A stretch of DNA of 64,000 nucleotides from NCBI GenBank assembly GCA_000503195.1, contig AYSC01000005.1, positions 1 to 64,000 on the forward strand. The letters run 5' to 3'. The notes under the pieces are model-generated. The model ran no database searches. It was not told the DNA's origin and saw only the letters and a program-made list of their open reading frames with translations. This document shows, in pieces, positions 19,928-28,076 of this stretch (positions within the stretch are counted from its first letter, which is position 1; the number at the start of each line of letters is the position of its first letter). The DNA comes from Blastomonas sp. CACIA14H2 (GTDB taxonomy: Bacteria; Pseudomonadota; Alphaproteobacteria; Sphingomonadales; Sphingomonadaceae). The position numbers were made by a program, and so were the translations under genes.

Positions 19928-21799
19928 CTATCGTCGCAGTCGCGCCGCTGTCCCGCCTGGATGCGCCATGGAGGCCGTAATCTCTGGCCGCTTCTTCTTC
20001 TTGTCTTGCTCGCGAAGCAGCCATGGCGCCCCCTTGTCGGCATGGTAATCGTGACACATTGCACAGGTCGATTCGACCGGTTTCTTCACCTTGATCAGCG
20101 AAGCGCCAGTCTCTCCGACATGACAGGTCCGGCAATCCTTGATTCCGGGCAGTAACAGGTCGGATGCGTCGCTCGACTTTTCGGCAATGTGGCAGCTGGT
20201 GCACTCTTCCTTGTCGTGCGCATCATGCGTGAACCAGCCCTTCTGCATGTAACGGCTGGTCTGCGCGACCGGAGCGATGCGGAAATCGAGCCCGCCCGAT
20301 CCCGAGGGCGGCACGACGACATGGCAGTCATAGCAGGCGCCGCCGCGGCTGAAGACCTGACGGATCGCCTGATCGGCCCGGCCGCCGCGGAAATTCACCG
20401 CGCGCGCATAGTCCGCTGCCGTCCGCCGCGAGTTCACGACGCCCGGCCGCTGGCGTGCCAGGCTGCCCAGGTTGATCGGGCGTGCAGGCGGGGTCGAGCG
20501 GTAGAAGGCGCGCAGGTCCGCCTTGACCTGTTCGGGCTGGCCGTGGCGCAGCGTGCGATAGGTATCGCCGATCTTGTCGAAGGCGAGGCTGTGGCACATC
20601 GCACAGCTCTTCTCCATGTCGACCGCGACAAAGCCGACATTGTTCTTGTCCGCCTCGTGGCAATCCTTGCACTCGAGCGCGTCGCCAAAGCCGTATTTGG
20701 CGCTGAGCCGCCGCCCCATCTGCGCGACGCCGTTGGTCTTGCTCAGATGCATGTCGTGCGGGAACTTGAGGCCGTTATTCTCTTTGGGCTTGCGGTCGAG
20801 CGAGATGCGCTTGCGCGGGGCCTTGGCATCGTCGCCGACCAGCGGACGCACCAGCACCGCCGCCTGGAACTGCGGATGGGCCTTGCCGAAATCGGCGGCA
20901 TTTCCGAGTTTGGTGTCAGTCAAGCGCGTGTTCATCCCGTCATGACATTCCGCACAGAAGCGTTGCTGAGTCGGTTCCATAGCACCGGCCCCCTCATGCT
21001 CGGTGTGACATTCGACACAGCGTCCTGCCGGTTTGTTGAAACTGGCCGCAACGAATCGGGTAAAGGCGGCAAAACCGGTGGGGTCGCCACGCGCATCGAG
21101 CTGCCGCGCCATCGGTGCGTGGGGCCCGGCATCCTTCTGATGGCAGGTCATGCAGGCATTGTCGCGGACGGACACGAACGCATCGACATGGCACGACTGG
21201 CAATCGTCCTTGAGCGTCTTGTGCGCCAGGCTGAGCTTGCCCGAAGACCACATGGTGTCGGCATGGAAGCCGTCGGGCCGCGAGATTTTTTCCTTGTAAG
21301 CCAGGTCCTTGTAGCTCGACCAGGTATAAATCGGCCAGGCGAGGCACGCGATCAGCACCAGCAGGGCAAAGCCCCAGGCGCTCATCCGCTTGCCGGGCAG
21401 CAGCCCTTTCAGCGAATAGATCGCCGCCTCGTCCTTGTCCTCGGCGCTGTCCGATACCGCCTCGACGCGGCGAACCGTCAGCGTGATCGCATCACCTTCG
21501 GTGCCCAGCGCGATGATATGGCCGCCAAAACGCAGTTCGGCGCCGCGCGTGATATCGATGGTGGTCGATTCGACGCTGCGGCCATCGACATCGAAGGGCT
21601 GCGCCGATTCGGCGGTGACGATCAGGTCGCCGCCGCGCCGCACCATCTTGGCATGAACCGGGTTCACCGCCAGGTCAGGCAGATGCACGCCATTGCTGGC
21701 GTTGCGGCCGATGAAAATCTCCTCGCCCGCGACCTCGGTCTGGCGGACGATCTCGCTGCCATCTGCCTTCAAGGCCACCTGGCGGACGATAAACATCAT
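19928..21799 (-). CDS. FHA-domain decaheme c-type cytochrome, membrane-anchored
   Basis: The 623-aa protein joins two modules that are rarely fused. Residues 1-110 look like an FHA domain (IFIGRNASNGVHL, NPVHAK, with Asn-Pro where the usual phosphopeptide Ser-Arg sits). Residues 141-160 form one membrane helix. The rest carries ten CXXCH heme sites: 200, 216, 261, 282, 377, 399, 489, 533, 556 and 579 (first Cys). Hemes must be attached in the periplasm, so the FHA domain faces the cytoplasm. It is followed on the same strand by the phosphoesterase and preceded by a membrane cytochrome and a large oxidoreductase. Inferred role: periplasmic electron sink or relay whose assembly may respond to phosphorylation. 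Confidence 0.85.
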   Translation of the reverse strand: MMFIVRQVALKADGSEIVRQTEVAGEEIFIGRNASNGVHLPDLAVNPVHAKMVRRGGDLIVTAESAQPFDVDGRSVESTTIDITRGAELRFGGHIIALGTEGDAITLTVRRVEAVSDSAEDKDEAAIYSLKGLLPGKRMSAWGFALLVLIACLAWPIYTWSSYKDLAYKEKISRPDGFHADTMWSSGKLSLAHKTLKDDCQSCHVDAFVSVRDNACMTCHQKDAGPHAPMARQLDARGDPTGFAAFTRFVAASFNKPAGRCVECHTEHEGAGAMEPTQQRFCAECHDGMNTRLTDTKLGNAADFGKAHPQFQAAVLVRPLVGDDAKAPRKRISLDRKPKENNGLKFPHDMHLSKTNGVAQMGRRLSAKYGFGDALECKDCHEADKNNVGFVAVDMEKSCAMCHSLAFDKIGDTYRTLRHGQPEQVKADLRAFYRSTPPARPINLGSLARQRPGVVNSRRTAADYARAVNFRGGRADQAIRQVFSRGGACYDCHVVVPPSGSGGLDFRIAPVAQTSRYMQKGWFTHDAHDKEECTSCHIAEKSSDASDLLLPGIKDCRTCHVGETGASLIKVKKPVESTCAMCHDYHADKGAPWLLREQDKKKKRPEITASMAHPGGTAARLRR

Positions 21800-21846
21800 T
21801 CAACTGCCCCCAACACTTGCCGACACCCCGCCCCCGGGACTTTGGA

Positions 21847-22758
21847 TCACCAGTAGAAAAACACGCTGACAATATGCGCCGACAGCGCGGCGAGCAGCGC
21901 GAACGTCATCGGCACATGGACATAGAGCCAGACCTGCAGCAGCGCCTTGATCTGCAGATGCTTGCGCAGCCGCGCCAATGTGGATTCCTTGCGCTGCAAG
22001 AGCCCATCGACCTTGTCGAGCGGGTCGTCGCCCATGCGCGGCTGATAGGCGCGCATCCTGCGCAGCTCGGCGATGGCAGCGCGCGTCTCGCAGCCCGAAT
22101 AGCTGTTGGTGATGCGCTGGAAGAAATTGCCGGCAAACGGGTCCTGCTCGAGCGAGGCCTGGACCAGCGCCGCCTGCCCCGGGTCGAGCGGCTGGCCGGC
22201 ATCGTGCAGCTGGCGGTCGAGCGAGCGCAGCTGCTCGATCATCATCTTTTCGGTGACGGCTCCATCCGAATCGGCGCGGTTGCTCGACAGATTGTCGGGC
22301 AGCGTCGCGTAGAAATAGATGCCGACAATGCCCGAGATGATCACGATCATCATCAGCGACCAGGCCAGCGTGTGCACGTTCCAGCCGAGCTGGAAGCCGG
22401 TGTGCAGCGTGCCGATGACGATCAGGCTGAAGCCGAGATAGACATGCGCGCTGGTCCACGCCTTGAGCGACCAGCCCCCCGGCGTGATCGCGCGCTTGCG
22501 CAGGCCCAGGCAGGTCAGCCACAGGATCAGCAACGCGCCGATGGTGCCCAGGGTATAGCCGTACCACGATCCGCCATTGTGCCGCGGCTGCACGTCGATC
22601 AGGAAATAGCTGACGAGGCACGTGATGCTGAGCACCGTCCCGATCTTCATCCAGCGGAAATTCTTGTGGCGAAGAAAGCCGTCATGCATCGAATTGCGCT
22701 GGCGGCCGGTGGTCTTCTTGCGCACGGCGGGTGCGGCGGTTTGCGCCTGGCTGGCCAT
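21847..22758 (-). CDS. Membrane b-type-cytochrome-like protein of the redox cluster
   Basis: The 303-aa product starts MASQAQTAAPAVRKK, 2 nt after the oxidoreductase stop. It has five likely membrane helices, three before and two around a roughly 90-residue soluble loop. Histidines suited to heme b ligation sit in helices: SAHVYLGF and GTLHTGFQ in one pair region, and YVHVPM and SAHIVS 13-14 residues apart in the last helix. I cannot assign a named family. Topology resembles cytochrome b561 or fumarate-reductase-type anchors. Its place between an Fe-S flavoprotein and a decaheme cytochrome fits an electron conduit across the membrane. Confidence 0.65.
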   Translation of the reverse strand: MASQAQTAAPAVRKKTTGRQRNSMHDGFLRHKNFRWMKIGTVLSITCLVSYFLIDVQPRHNGGSWYGYTLGTIGALLILWLTCLGLRKRAITPGGWSLKAWTSAHVYLGFSLIVIGTLHTGFQLGWNVHTLAWSLMMIVIISGIVGIYFYATLPDNLSSNRADSDGAVTEKMMIEQLRSLDRQLHDAGQPLDPGQAALVQASLEQDPFAGNFFQRITNSYSGCETRAAIAELRRMRAYQPRMGDDPLDKVDGLLQRKESTLARLRKHLQIKALLQVWLYVHVPMTFALLAALSAHIVSVFFYW

Positions 22759-22760
22759 GG

Positions 22761-25316
22761 TCAAGCCTCCTCCTGCTCGAGCCGCGCGACGGTCAGGAAC
22801 TCGTCCGGCGCAACGCGGATCGCCGCGCCCGTCGGGCAGGCGCGCACGCAGCTGGGGCCACCCTCGATCCCGGCGCACATGTCGCACTTGATCGCCTTTT
22901 TGGGCTTCTCGACGCTGTGGTCGCTATGGGCATAGGCCCATTTCTTGCTCGGCTCGCCGGGTCCCGGGCCGAAGCCGAAGAACAGCCACGAGAGCAGGCT
23001 CGGCTTCTTGGGCGGCACCTTGTCCATGCGGATCACGCCATAGGGGCAGTTGCGCTGGCAGTTGCCGCAGCCGATGCACGTGTCGTTGATATAGACCTCG
23101 CCATCGGGCCCGCGGTTGATCGCGTTCGGGGGGCAATCGGCCATGCAGTGCGGATGCTCGCAATGGCGGCAGCTGGTCGGCACGTGGAGGTGCGCATAGG
23201 TGCGCCCCGCCTCGCGGTCGAGCCGCGACAGACCGTCATGGCTGTCCGCGCACGCCTTTTCGCAATTGTCGCAGCCCACGCACAGCGTCTCGTCGATCAG
23301 CAGCACGTCGGTCGCCTCGCCGATGCCGTTCTCGACCAGGAAGTTGGCAACGCCCGAATACATGTCGACCACGCCCGAGAAGCTGTCCTTCTTCGCCTCG
23401 ATAAAGGCGTTGATGTCCTGACGGCTGGCCATATCGCGCTTGGCGCGCTTCAAGAGTTCGGGATTGGCCTCGAGCACCTTCTTGAAGGCATCGCCGTCGA
23501 TCTGGATGACCTCGGACTTGATCGCCGCCTTGACCGTCGCGGTACGCCTGCCGCCCGCGATCAGCGCCATTTCGCCGACATAGGAGCCCGCAGGCAGGTA
23601 CGAGAGGAACACCGGCTTACCGCCGATCTCCTTCTCGACGATCATCGATCCGACGCGGATCACGTAGATCTCGTTGCCCTCGTCGCCTTCCTTCAGGATC
23701 GCCTCGCCCGGCCGGACCTGGCGGATCTTGCTGGTATCGACGACTTCGCGAATGTCCTCGGGCTTGAGGCCGGAGCCGAACATCTGGAGGAGCAGGCGCT
23801 CGGTCGAGATCCGCTCGATCGCCTTTTTCGCGGTCGGCACCTGGCTCTGCAGCTTGAGCGCGGCGTTGCGCGAGATCTCGACGCAGATCGTGTCTTCGGC
23901 GGCGACCACGGTCGCGCCGCGACGGCGGCCCGAGATCAGGCCGACCTCGCCAAAGATCGAACCCTTGCCGATCGGCACGGTCTTCGACGGGTCATTGGGG
24001 TCGATCTGCACCGCGACCGAGCCTTCGGCGATCGCGAACAGCGAGGATCCGGGCGCGGCGCGCTCGAAGATCACATCGCCGCGGCGATAGAATTTGGCAT
24101 CCGAATCGAGCATGAACTCGCGCATCTGCAGCGGGTTCATGCCATTGAGGATGGTCACGTTCTCGCGCAGCAGGTCGAGCCATTCGGCGACCGACTTGCG
24201 GCCCGGCAGGTCCTTGAACTTGGCCTCGAGGATCGGCTCGTCAGCCGGCTTCAGCTCGGTATTGCCGTTGATGAACTCGATGACGTCATAGCCCTGGTTC
24301 ATGCAGTGCTTGATCAGCGGGTAACCGGCGAGCGCGCCGATGACGAAGATGCTGGGCGCAGTCGATTCGAACACCGGCGACAGTTGCGGGAAGGCCAGGC
24401 GATCGGCGCTGGTGAACGCGATGCCGCATTCCTCGATGAACGCGCGCGGCGGTGCCGAGCCGATTCGCGCGATGATGCGGTCGCAGCGCACCCGCTCCTC
24501 GCCGTCGCGCGTGCTGAAGGTGATCCAGCCCGGCTCGATGCTGGCGGTATCGGTCTCGAAGCGGATCTGCAGCTTGCCCGCATTGCGATCGGCGAGCAGC
24601 GCCAGCGCATTGGCCTCCTTGGCGGTGGGGAAGGTTTCCTTGGGGCTCGGCGCTTCGGGTCCGCGGTTGACGATGGTGACGACATTGCCCTGCGCCGAAT
24701 CCTCGGCCAGGCCGCGTGCATTCTCGATCCCCGCATCGCCCGCGCCGATGACCACGATATGCTCGTCGACATATTCGGTGGGGTCATCCAGCTGGTATTG
24801 CACATGCGGCAGATCGCCGCCGGGGCAGCGCATGCGGTTGGGATTGCCCTGCGTGCCGATGGCGAGCACCACGTTTTCGGCGATGATCTTCTCGCCGTTG
24901 GTCAGTTCGATCTCATAGGGCGGGGCGTAGCGCTGGATTTCCTTTTTCGTCACCGATCCGTCGCGCGCGCGCTGCTCGATGACGTGCACGCTGCCCGCGA
25001 TCGCGGGACCGGTGCCCTTGATCGCCTTGACCTCGGCATTGAACTTCACGTTGACGTTCAGTTCCTTGGTGCGCGCGTTCCACTTTTCCAGGATCGCCTC
25101 GCGCTTGCCCGCCTCGAACTCGTGGTCGGAGCGCAGGACCAGCTGCGATGGCGTCGCCATCACGTGCTTGCCCTTCTGGTATTTGTAGATGGTGTCGGAG
25201 AGGTGATCGGTCTTTTCGAGCAGGACATGGCTCATGCCGAGGCTCGCGGCGCGCGCAGCAGCGCTCTTGCCCGCCGGCCCCGACCCGATGATAGCAACGC
25301 GGTAGATCTCGCTCAC
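22761..25316 (-). CDS. FAD/NAD(P)H oxidoreductase fused to two cyclic-nucleotide-binding domains and a 4x[4Fe-4S] ferredoxin domain
   Basis: The start is a GTG (25316) with GGGGGA nine nt upstream; another in-frame GTG is at 25349. The 851-aa product has a thioredoxin-reductase-fold flavoprotein (GSGPAG about 11-16, NAD motif GAGDAG about 191-196) without the redox CXXC. Two CNB domains follow, about 400-505 and 530-635, each with a complete phosphate-binding cassette (GEVGLISGRRRGATV and GEMALIAGGRRTATV). The last 180 residues hold 16 cysteines in four groups (CVGCDNCEKAC, CRHCEHPHCMADC, CIGCGNCQRNC, CDMCAGIEGGPSCVRAC), the layout of DmsB/NrfC-type electron transfer subunits. No signal peptide, so cytoplasmic. 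Inferred role: cyclic-nucleotide-gated NAD(P)H input to the membrane and decaheme cytochromes encoded downstream. Confidence 0.9.
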   Translation of the reverse strand: MSEIYRVAIIGSGPAGKSAAARAASLGMSHVLLEKTDHLSDTIYKYQKGKHVMATPSQLVLRSDHEFEAGKREAILEKWNARTKELNVNVKFNAEVKAIKGTGPAIAGSVHVIEQRARDGSVTKKEIQRYAPPYEIELTNGEKIIAENVVLAIGTQGNPNRMRCPGGDLPHVQYQLDDPTEYVDEHIVVIGAGDAGIENARGLAEDSAQGNVVTIVNRGPEAPSPKETFPTAKEANALALLADRNAGKLQIRFETDTASIEPGWITFSTRDGEERVRCDRIIARIGSAPPRAFIEECGIAFTSADRLAFPQLSPVFESTAPSIFVIGALAGYPLIKHCMNQGYDVIEFINGNTELKPADEPILEAKFKDLPGRKSVAEWLDLLRENVTILNGMNPLQMREFMLDSDAKFYRRGDVIFERAAPGSSLFAIAEGSVAVQIDPNDPSKTVPIGKGSIFGEVGLISGRRRGATVVAAEDTICVEISRNAALKLQSQVPTAKKAIERISTERLLLQMFGSGLKPEDIREVVDTSKIRQVRPGEAILKEGDEGNEIYVIRVGSMIVEKEIGGKPVFLSYLPAGSYVGEMALIAGGRRTATVKAAIKSEVIQIDGDAFKKVLEANPELLKRAKRDMASRQDINAFIEAKKDSFSGVVDMYSGVANFLVENGIGEATDVLLIDETLCVGCDNCEKACADSHDGLSRLDREAGRTYAHLHVPTSCRHCEHPHCMADCPPNAINRGPDGEVYINDTCIGCGNCQRNCPYGVIRMDKVPPKKPSLLSWLFFGFGPGPGEPSKKWAYAHSDHSVEKPKKAIKCDMCAGIEGGPSCVRACPTGAAIRVAPDEFLTVARLEQEEA

Positions 25317-25579
25317 TGGTTCGCGTCCCCCAAATGCGGACGCTCGCACGTCCGCGCTTGCCAGCAGACGTTGCCCGATCCGGCGCCCTGCAGCCCGATT
25401 TCTCCCCGATCGGTGCTGCTATCGCCAGATTGCCCCGCTGCCGCAAGAACTTGCCCAAAATTCGGTTGCGAACCCTATGGCGATATTTCTAGCAAAGAAT
25501 GTGATCTTTACCACTTAGAAATTGGAAAATTTGGCGGATCGGCTAGCCTTCCACCCGGACGCGACAAAGAGACAGCCCG
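25317..25579. promoter_or_regulatory. Divergent promoter region of the redox cluster
   Basis: This 263-nt gap separates the oxidoreductase (minus) from the TPR gene (plus). A perfect 7-bp inverted repeat GCGGACG/CGTCCGC with a 6-nt loop lies at 25336-25355, directly upstream of the oxidoreductase ribosome-binding site. An AT-rich stretch at about 25480-25545 is the likely core promoter zone. It includes TGTGA-N6-CCACT at 25500-25515, which matches 8 of 10 positions of the CRP consensus. The CRP resemblance is weak evidence on its own. Confidence 0.4.
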
Positions 25580-26596
25580 ATGACCGAACTGCAGACCGAT
25601 ACCTCCTCTCCCTCTCCGGCGGCTGAAGCCCCCGCCCGCAGCGCCGGGGGTGGCTTCGGCCCCGGCAGGATCGTGCTGGCGATCGCCGCGCTGATCGCTG
25701 TAACCGCAGTGGGTTACAAGCTGTACAGCGATCAGGCGCCCACCGCCGCCGGGCCGGTCGCGCCGCTCAATGCGCAGGGTCAGCCCGCCTCGGTCGATGA
25801 GGTCATCACCCAGCTCGAGGCGCGGCTGCGCGACAATCCGAACGACGCCGAGGGGTGGCGGATGCTCGGCTGGAGCTATTTCGAGACCCAGCGCTTTGCC
25901 GAATCGGCCACCGCCATGCGCCGCGCGATCCAGCTGGCGCCGAAGAACAGCGAATATCATTCGATGCTGGGCGAGGCGCTGGTCATGGCCAGCAAGGACG
26001 AGGCGATCAGCCAGGATGCCCGCGCCGCGTTCAAGCGCGCGATCGAGCTCGATCCCAAGGACGCCAGGGCGCGCTATTTCCTCGCCGCCGCCAAGGACAT
26101 TGACGGCCAGCATGCCGAAGCGATCGAGGACTGGTTCGCGCTGCTCGCCGACACGCCCGCCGACGCCCCCTATGCCAAGGACATTCGCGACGTGATCCGC
26201 AATGTCGGCAAGGAACGCGGCATCGAGGTGGAAAAGCGCCTCGCCTCGGCCAAGTTCGCGCCGCCGACCGCCGGCTTCCGCACCGACGGCGTCGAAACCG
26301 CTACCGCCGCCATCCCCGGCCCGTCGCGCGACCAGATGGCCGCCGCCGCCGCCCTGCCCCAGGGCCAGCAGGACATGATGATCCAGCAGATGGTCGATGG
26401 CCTGGCCGACCGCCTGAAGCGCGAGCCCGGCGATACCGATGGCTGGATCATGCTGCTGCGCAGCCGCATGCAGCTGGGCGAGACGGGCAAGGCCCAGGCG
26501 GCGCTGCGCGACGCCACGGCGGCCTTGAAGAACAAGGCCGCAGACCAGCGCAAGGTGCGCGAGGCCGCCGCCGCGCTCGGCGTGCCTGGAGCCTGA
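25580..26596 (+). CDS. Membrane-anchored TPR protein resembling CcmI/NrfG (cytochrome c assembly)
   Basis: The 338-aa product has a cytoplasmic tail, one membrane helix (IVLAIAALIAVTAVGYKLY, about 35-53) and then TPR repeats. One example is NPNDAEGWRMLGWSYFETQ near residue 92, with further units near 125-160. Another block, REPGDTDGWIMLLRSRMQLG, lies near 277-296. The DAEGWRMLG-type repeat is typical of the CcmI/CycH/NrfG apocytochrome c chaperone family. It faces the multiheme and Fe-S redox genes across a shared promoter region, so a role in handling the decaheme apocytochrome is a reasonable inference. Classical CcmI has two extra N-terminal helices that are missing here. Confidence 0.65.
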   Translation: MTELQTDTSSPSPAAEAPARSAGGGFGPGRIVLAIAALIAVTAVGYKLYSDQAPTAAGPVAPLNAQGQPASVDEVITQLEARLRDNPNDAEGWRMLGWSYFETQRFAESATAMRRAIQLAPKNSEYHSMLGEALVMASKDEAISQDARAAFKRAIELDPKDARARYFLAAAKDIDGQHAEAIEDWFALLADTPADAPYAKDIRDVIRNVGKERGIEVEKRLASAKFAPPTAGFRTDGVETATAAIPGPSRDQMAAAAALPQGQQDMMIQQMVDGLADRLKREPGDTDGWIMLLRSRMQLGETGKAQAALRDATAALKNKAADQRKVREAAAALGVPGA

Positions 26597-26800
26597 AACC
26601 AACGGGCTGGCAAGGCCGCGTTCGACCTCGTGCAGCCTCGGCAAAATTGATCCGATGTGGACCAATGTAACGGTTTAATCGTTGCGATCCGAACATAACG
26701 CCAATAGCTAGTCGAAAATCATTCGCAACTAACCGTGTTACTCGCAGACAGATTTCTGGCATTGCGGGTATCCCTTGCCACCGGGATTTAGACCAGGCTC

Positions 26801-27553
26801 ATGCCGGAACTGGACCATGTCGAGCGCGCGTCGCAGGCTATCGAAGCCGCGCGAACGCTCGAGGAACTGCTGGAGATTACCGCACGCGCGGCAGCGCCTT
26901 TCGGTTTTGCCCATGCGGCGCTTGCGCGCCATGTCCATGTGCAGTCGGGTCTGATGGAACCCGAGATGGTGACCAACTATCCCAAGGCCTGGCACGACCT
27001 GTTTGAACGGCGCGATTATGGCCTCACCAGCCCGGTTCTGGCAGCGTGCCAGCGCCGCGGCGGCGCGATCCGCTGGACGGAACTTGAAACCATCATCCCG
27101 CTCACCCGCATCCAGCGCGAATATCTGGACGAGATGCGCAAGCTGGGCCTCAATTCGGGCTGCACCATCGCCGGGCACATGCCCGACCGGCCGACCATTT
27201 CGGTGCATTTCGTGGTGGGCGGAGGTGAGCCGCTCGAGTCCCGGCCGTTCATGCTCGCCATCCTGCTCGGCATCGCAGCTGGGCAGCAGGCGCGCACGCT
27301 CTGGCAATCGCAGCTTCCGCAAGCGAACGTCACCGCCGACGAGCGCCTGTCACCGCGCCAGGTCGATTGCATCAAGCTGGTGGCACGCGGCATGACCAGC
27401 TGGGAGATCGCCGCCGTGCTCGGGATTTCGGACCAGACGGTGAGCGAATATCTGACCGACGCGCGCCGCCGTCTGGGGGTATCCAACCGCGCGCAGCTGG
27501 TGCTCAAGTCTCTGAAACTGGGCTATTTCACGCTCGACGACGTCACCGAATAG
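26801..27553 (+). CDS. LuxR-family regulator with autoinducer-binding domain (LuxR solo)
   Basis: The 250-aa protein has the two-domain layout of quorum-sensing LuxR proteins. An autoinducer-binding domain (about 20-165) precedes a GerE-type helix-turn-helix (about 188-245; LSPRQVDCIKLVARGMTSWE, then TVSEYLTDARRRLGVSNRAQ). Pocket residues corresponding to TraR W57, P71, W85 and G113 are present (W64, P78, W92, G120). The usual Tyr61 is Phe68 and the invariant Asp70 that binds the AHL amide is Ser77. No luxI-type synthase is in the window. A lux-box-like 20-mer starts 18 nt after its stop. Inferred: responds to a non-standard ligand or none. The preceding 204 nt hold no gene. Confidence 0.85.
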   Translation: MPELDHVERASQAIEAARTLEELLEITARAAAPFGFAHAALARHVHVQSGLMEPEMVTNYPKAWHDLFERRDYGLTSPVLAACQRRGGAIRWTELETIIPLTRIQREYLDEMRKLGLNSGCTIAGHMPDRPTISVHFVVGGGEPLESRPFMLAILLGIAAGQQARTLWQSQLPQANVTADERLSPRQVDCIKLVARGMTSWEIAAVLGISDQTVSEYLTDARRRLGVSNRAQLVLKSLKLGYFTLDDVTE

Positions 27554-27570
27554 CCGCTGAACGGGCATCG

Positions 27571-27590
27571 GCCTGTACGATCGTCCAGCT
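27571..27590 (+). promoter_or_regulatory. lux-box-like operator 1
   Basis: This 20-mer has the dyad form CT-N12-AG and matches 16 of 20 positions of the Vibrio fischeri lux box as I recall it. It lies 81 nt upstream of the GTG of the frameshifted secreted-protein gene and just after luxR. It shares the core TGTACGATCGTCCA with two further sites at 31960-31979 and 32816-32835. Confidence 0.7.
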
Positions 27591-27671
27591 TGATCGGCAG
27601 CGCCCCGACCGGCGAAAAGCACCGCGCCGGTGGGGCGCATCGCCGCGCCGATCGCTTCTGGAGTTCGACCC

Positions 27672-28057
27672 GTGAAACACGCCATCGCAACCGCCACGCT
27701 GGCGGGCCTCGGCATGCTGACTGCCGCCACCGCCTTCACCGCCAGCGCTCCGCGGCGCAAGCCAAGACGATCACCGGCGACTGTTCGCTGACCGTCGACG
27801 GCAAGGTCTATGTCGACATCAAGAAGACCTGCCGCATCGAGTTCATGGGGGGCGACGGATCGTTCACGATCAACGCCGGCACCACCAAGCCGGGTTATTT
27901 CGCCTATGTCACCATGCTGGAAAAGGGCCTGGCCAGCGTCAGCTGGAACGAGACGCCAAAGTCGATGAGCGCCCAGGCACCGCTGGGCGAGGATTTCCGG
28001 CGCAAGGGCGGCTGTTGGATCGGCAAGCGAGCCAAGGTCTGCGCGTTCAAGGGCTGA
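27672..28057 (+). pseudogene. Small secreted protein gene with a frameshift after the signal peptide
   Basis: A GTG at 27672 with GGAG 8 nt upstream opens a clear Sec signal peptide (KHAIATATLAGLGMLTAATA). That frame stops at 27789 after 39 residues. The mature part continues in another frame from about 27749 (AQAKTITGDCSLTVDGKVYV and onward, about 100 aa with four cysteines) to the TGA at 28055. Joining them needs a one-base insertion, or a -1 shift, near 27745-27752. There is no slippery homopolymer there. Either the gene is broken, the assembly lost a base, or there is real frameshifting. Family unknown. A lux-box-like site lies upstream. Confidence 0.65.
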
Positions 28058-28076
28058 GCCTCGGCCCATCGCGCCG

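Noticed and set aside
22731-25583. 950-codon plus-strand open frame
   Set aside because: It mirrors the oxidoreductase whose FAD, CNB and ferredoxin motifs are clear; no domains in the mirror frame.
27590-27750. In-frame ATG extension of the secreted protein at 27590
   Set aside because: The N-terminal part is Arg/His-rich without a signal peptide, while the GTG frame at 27672 gives a proper one; a frameshift is the better explanation.
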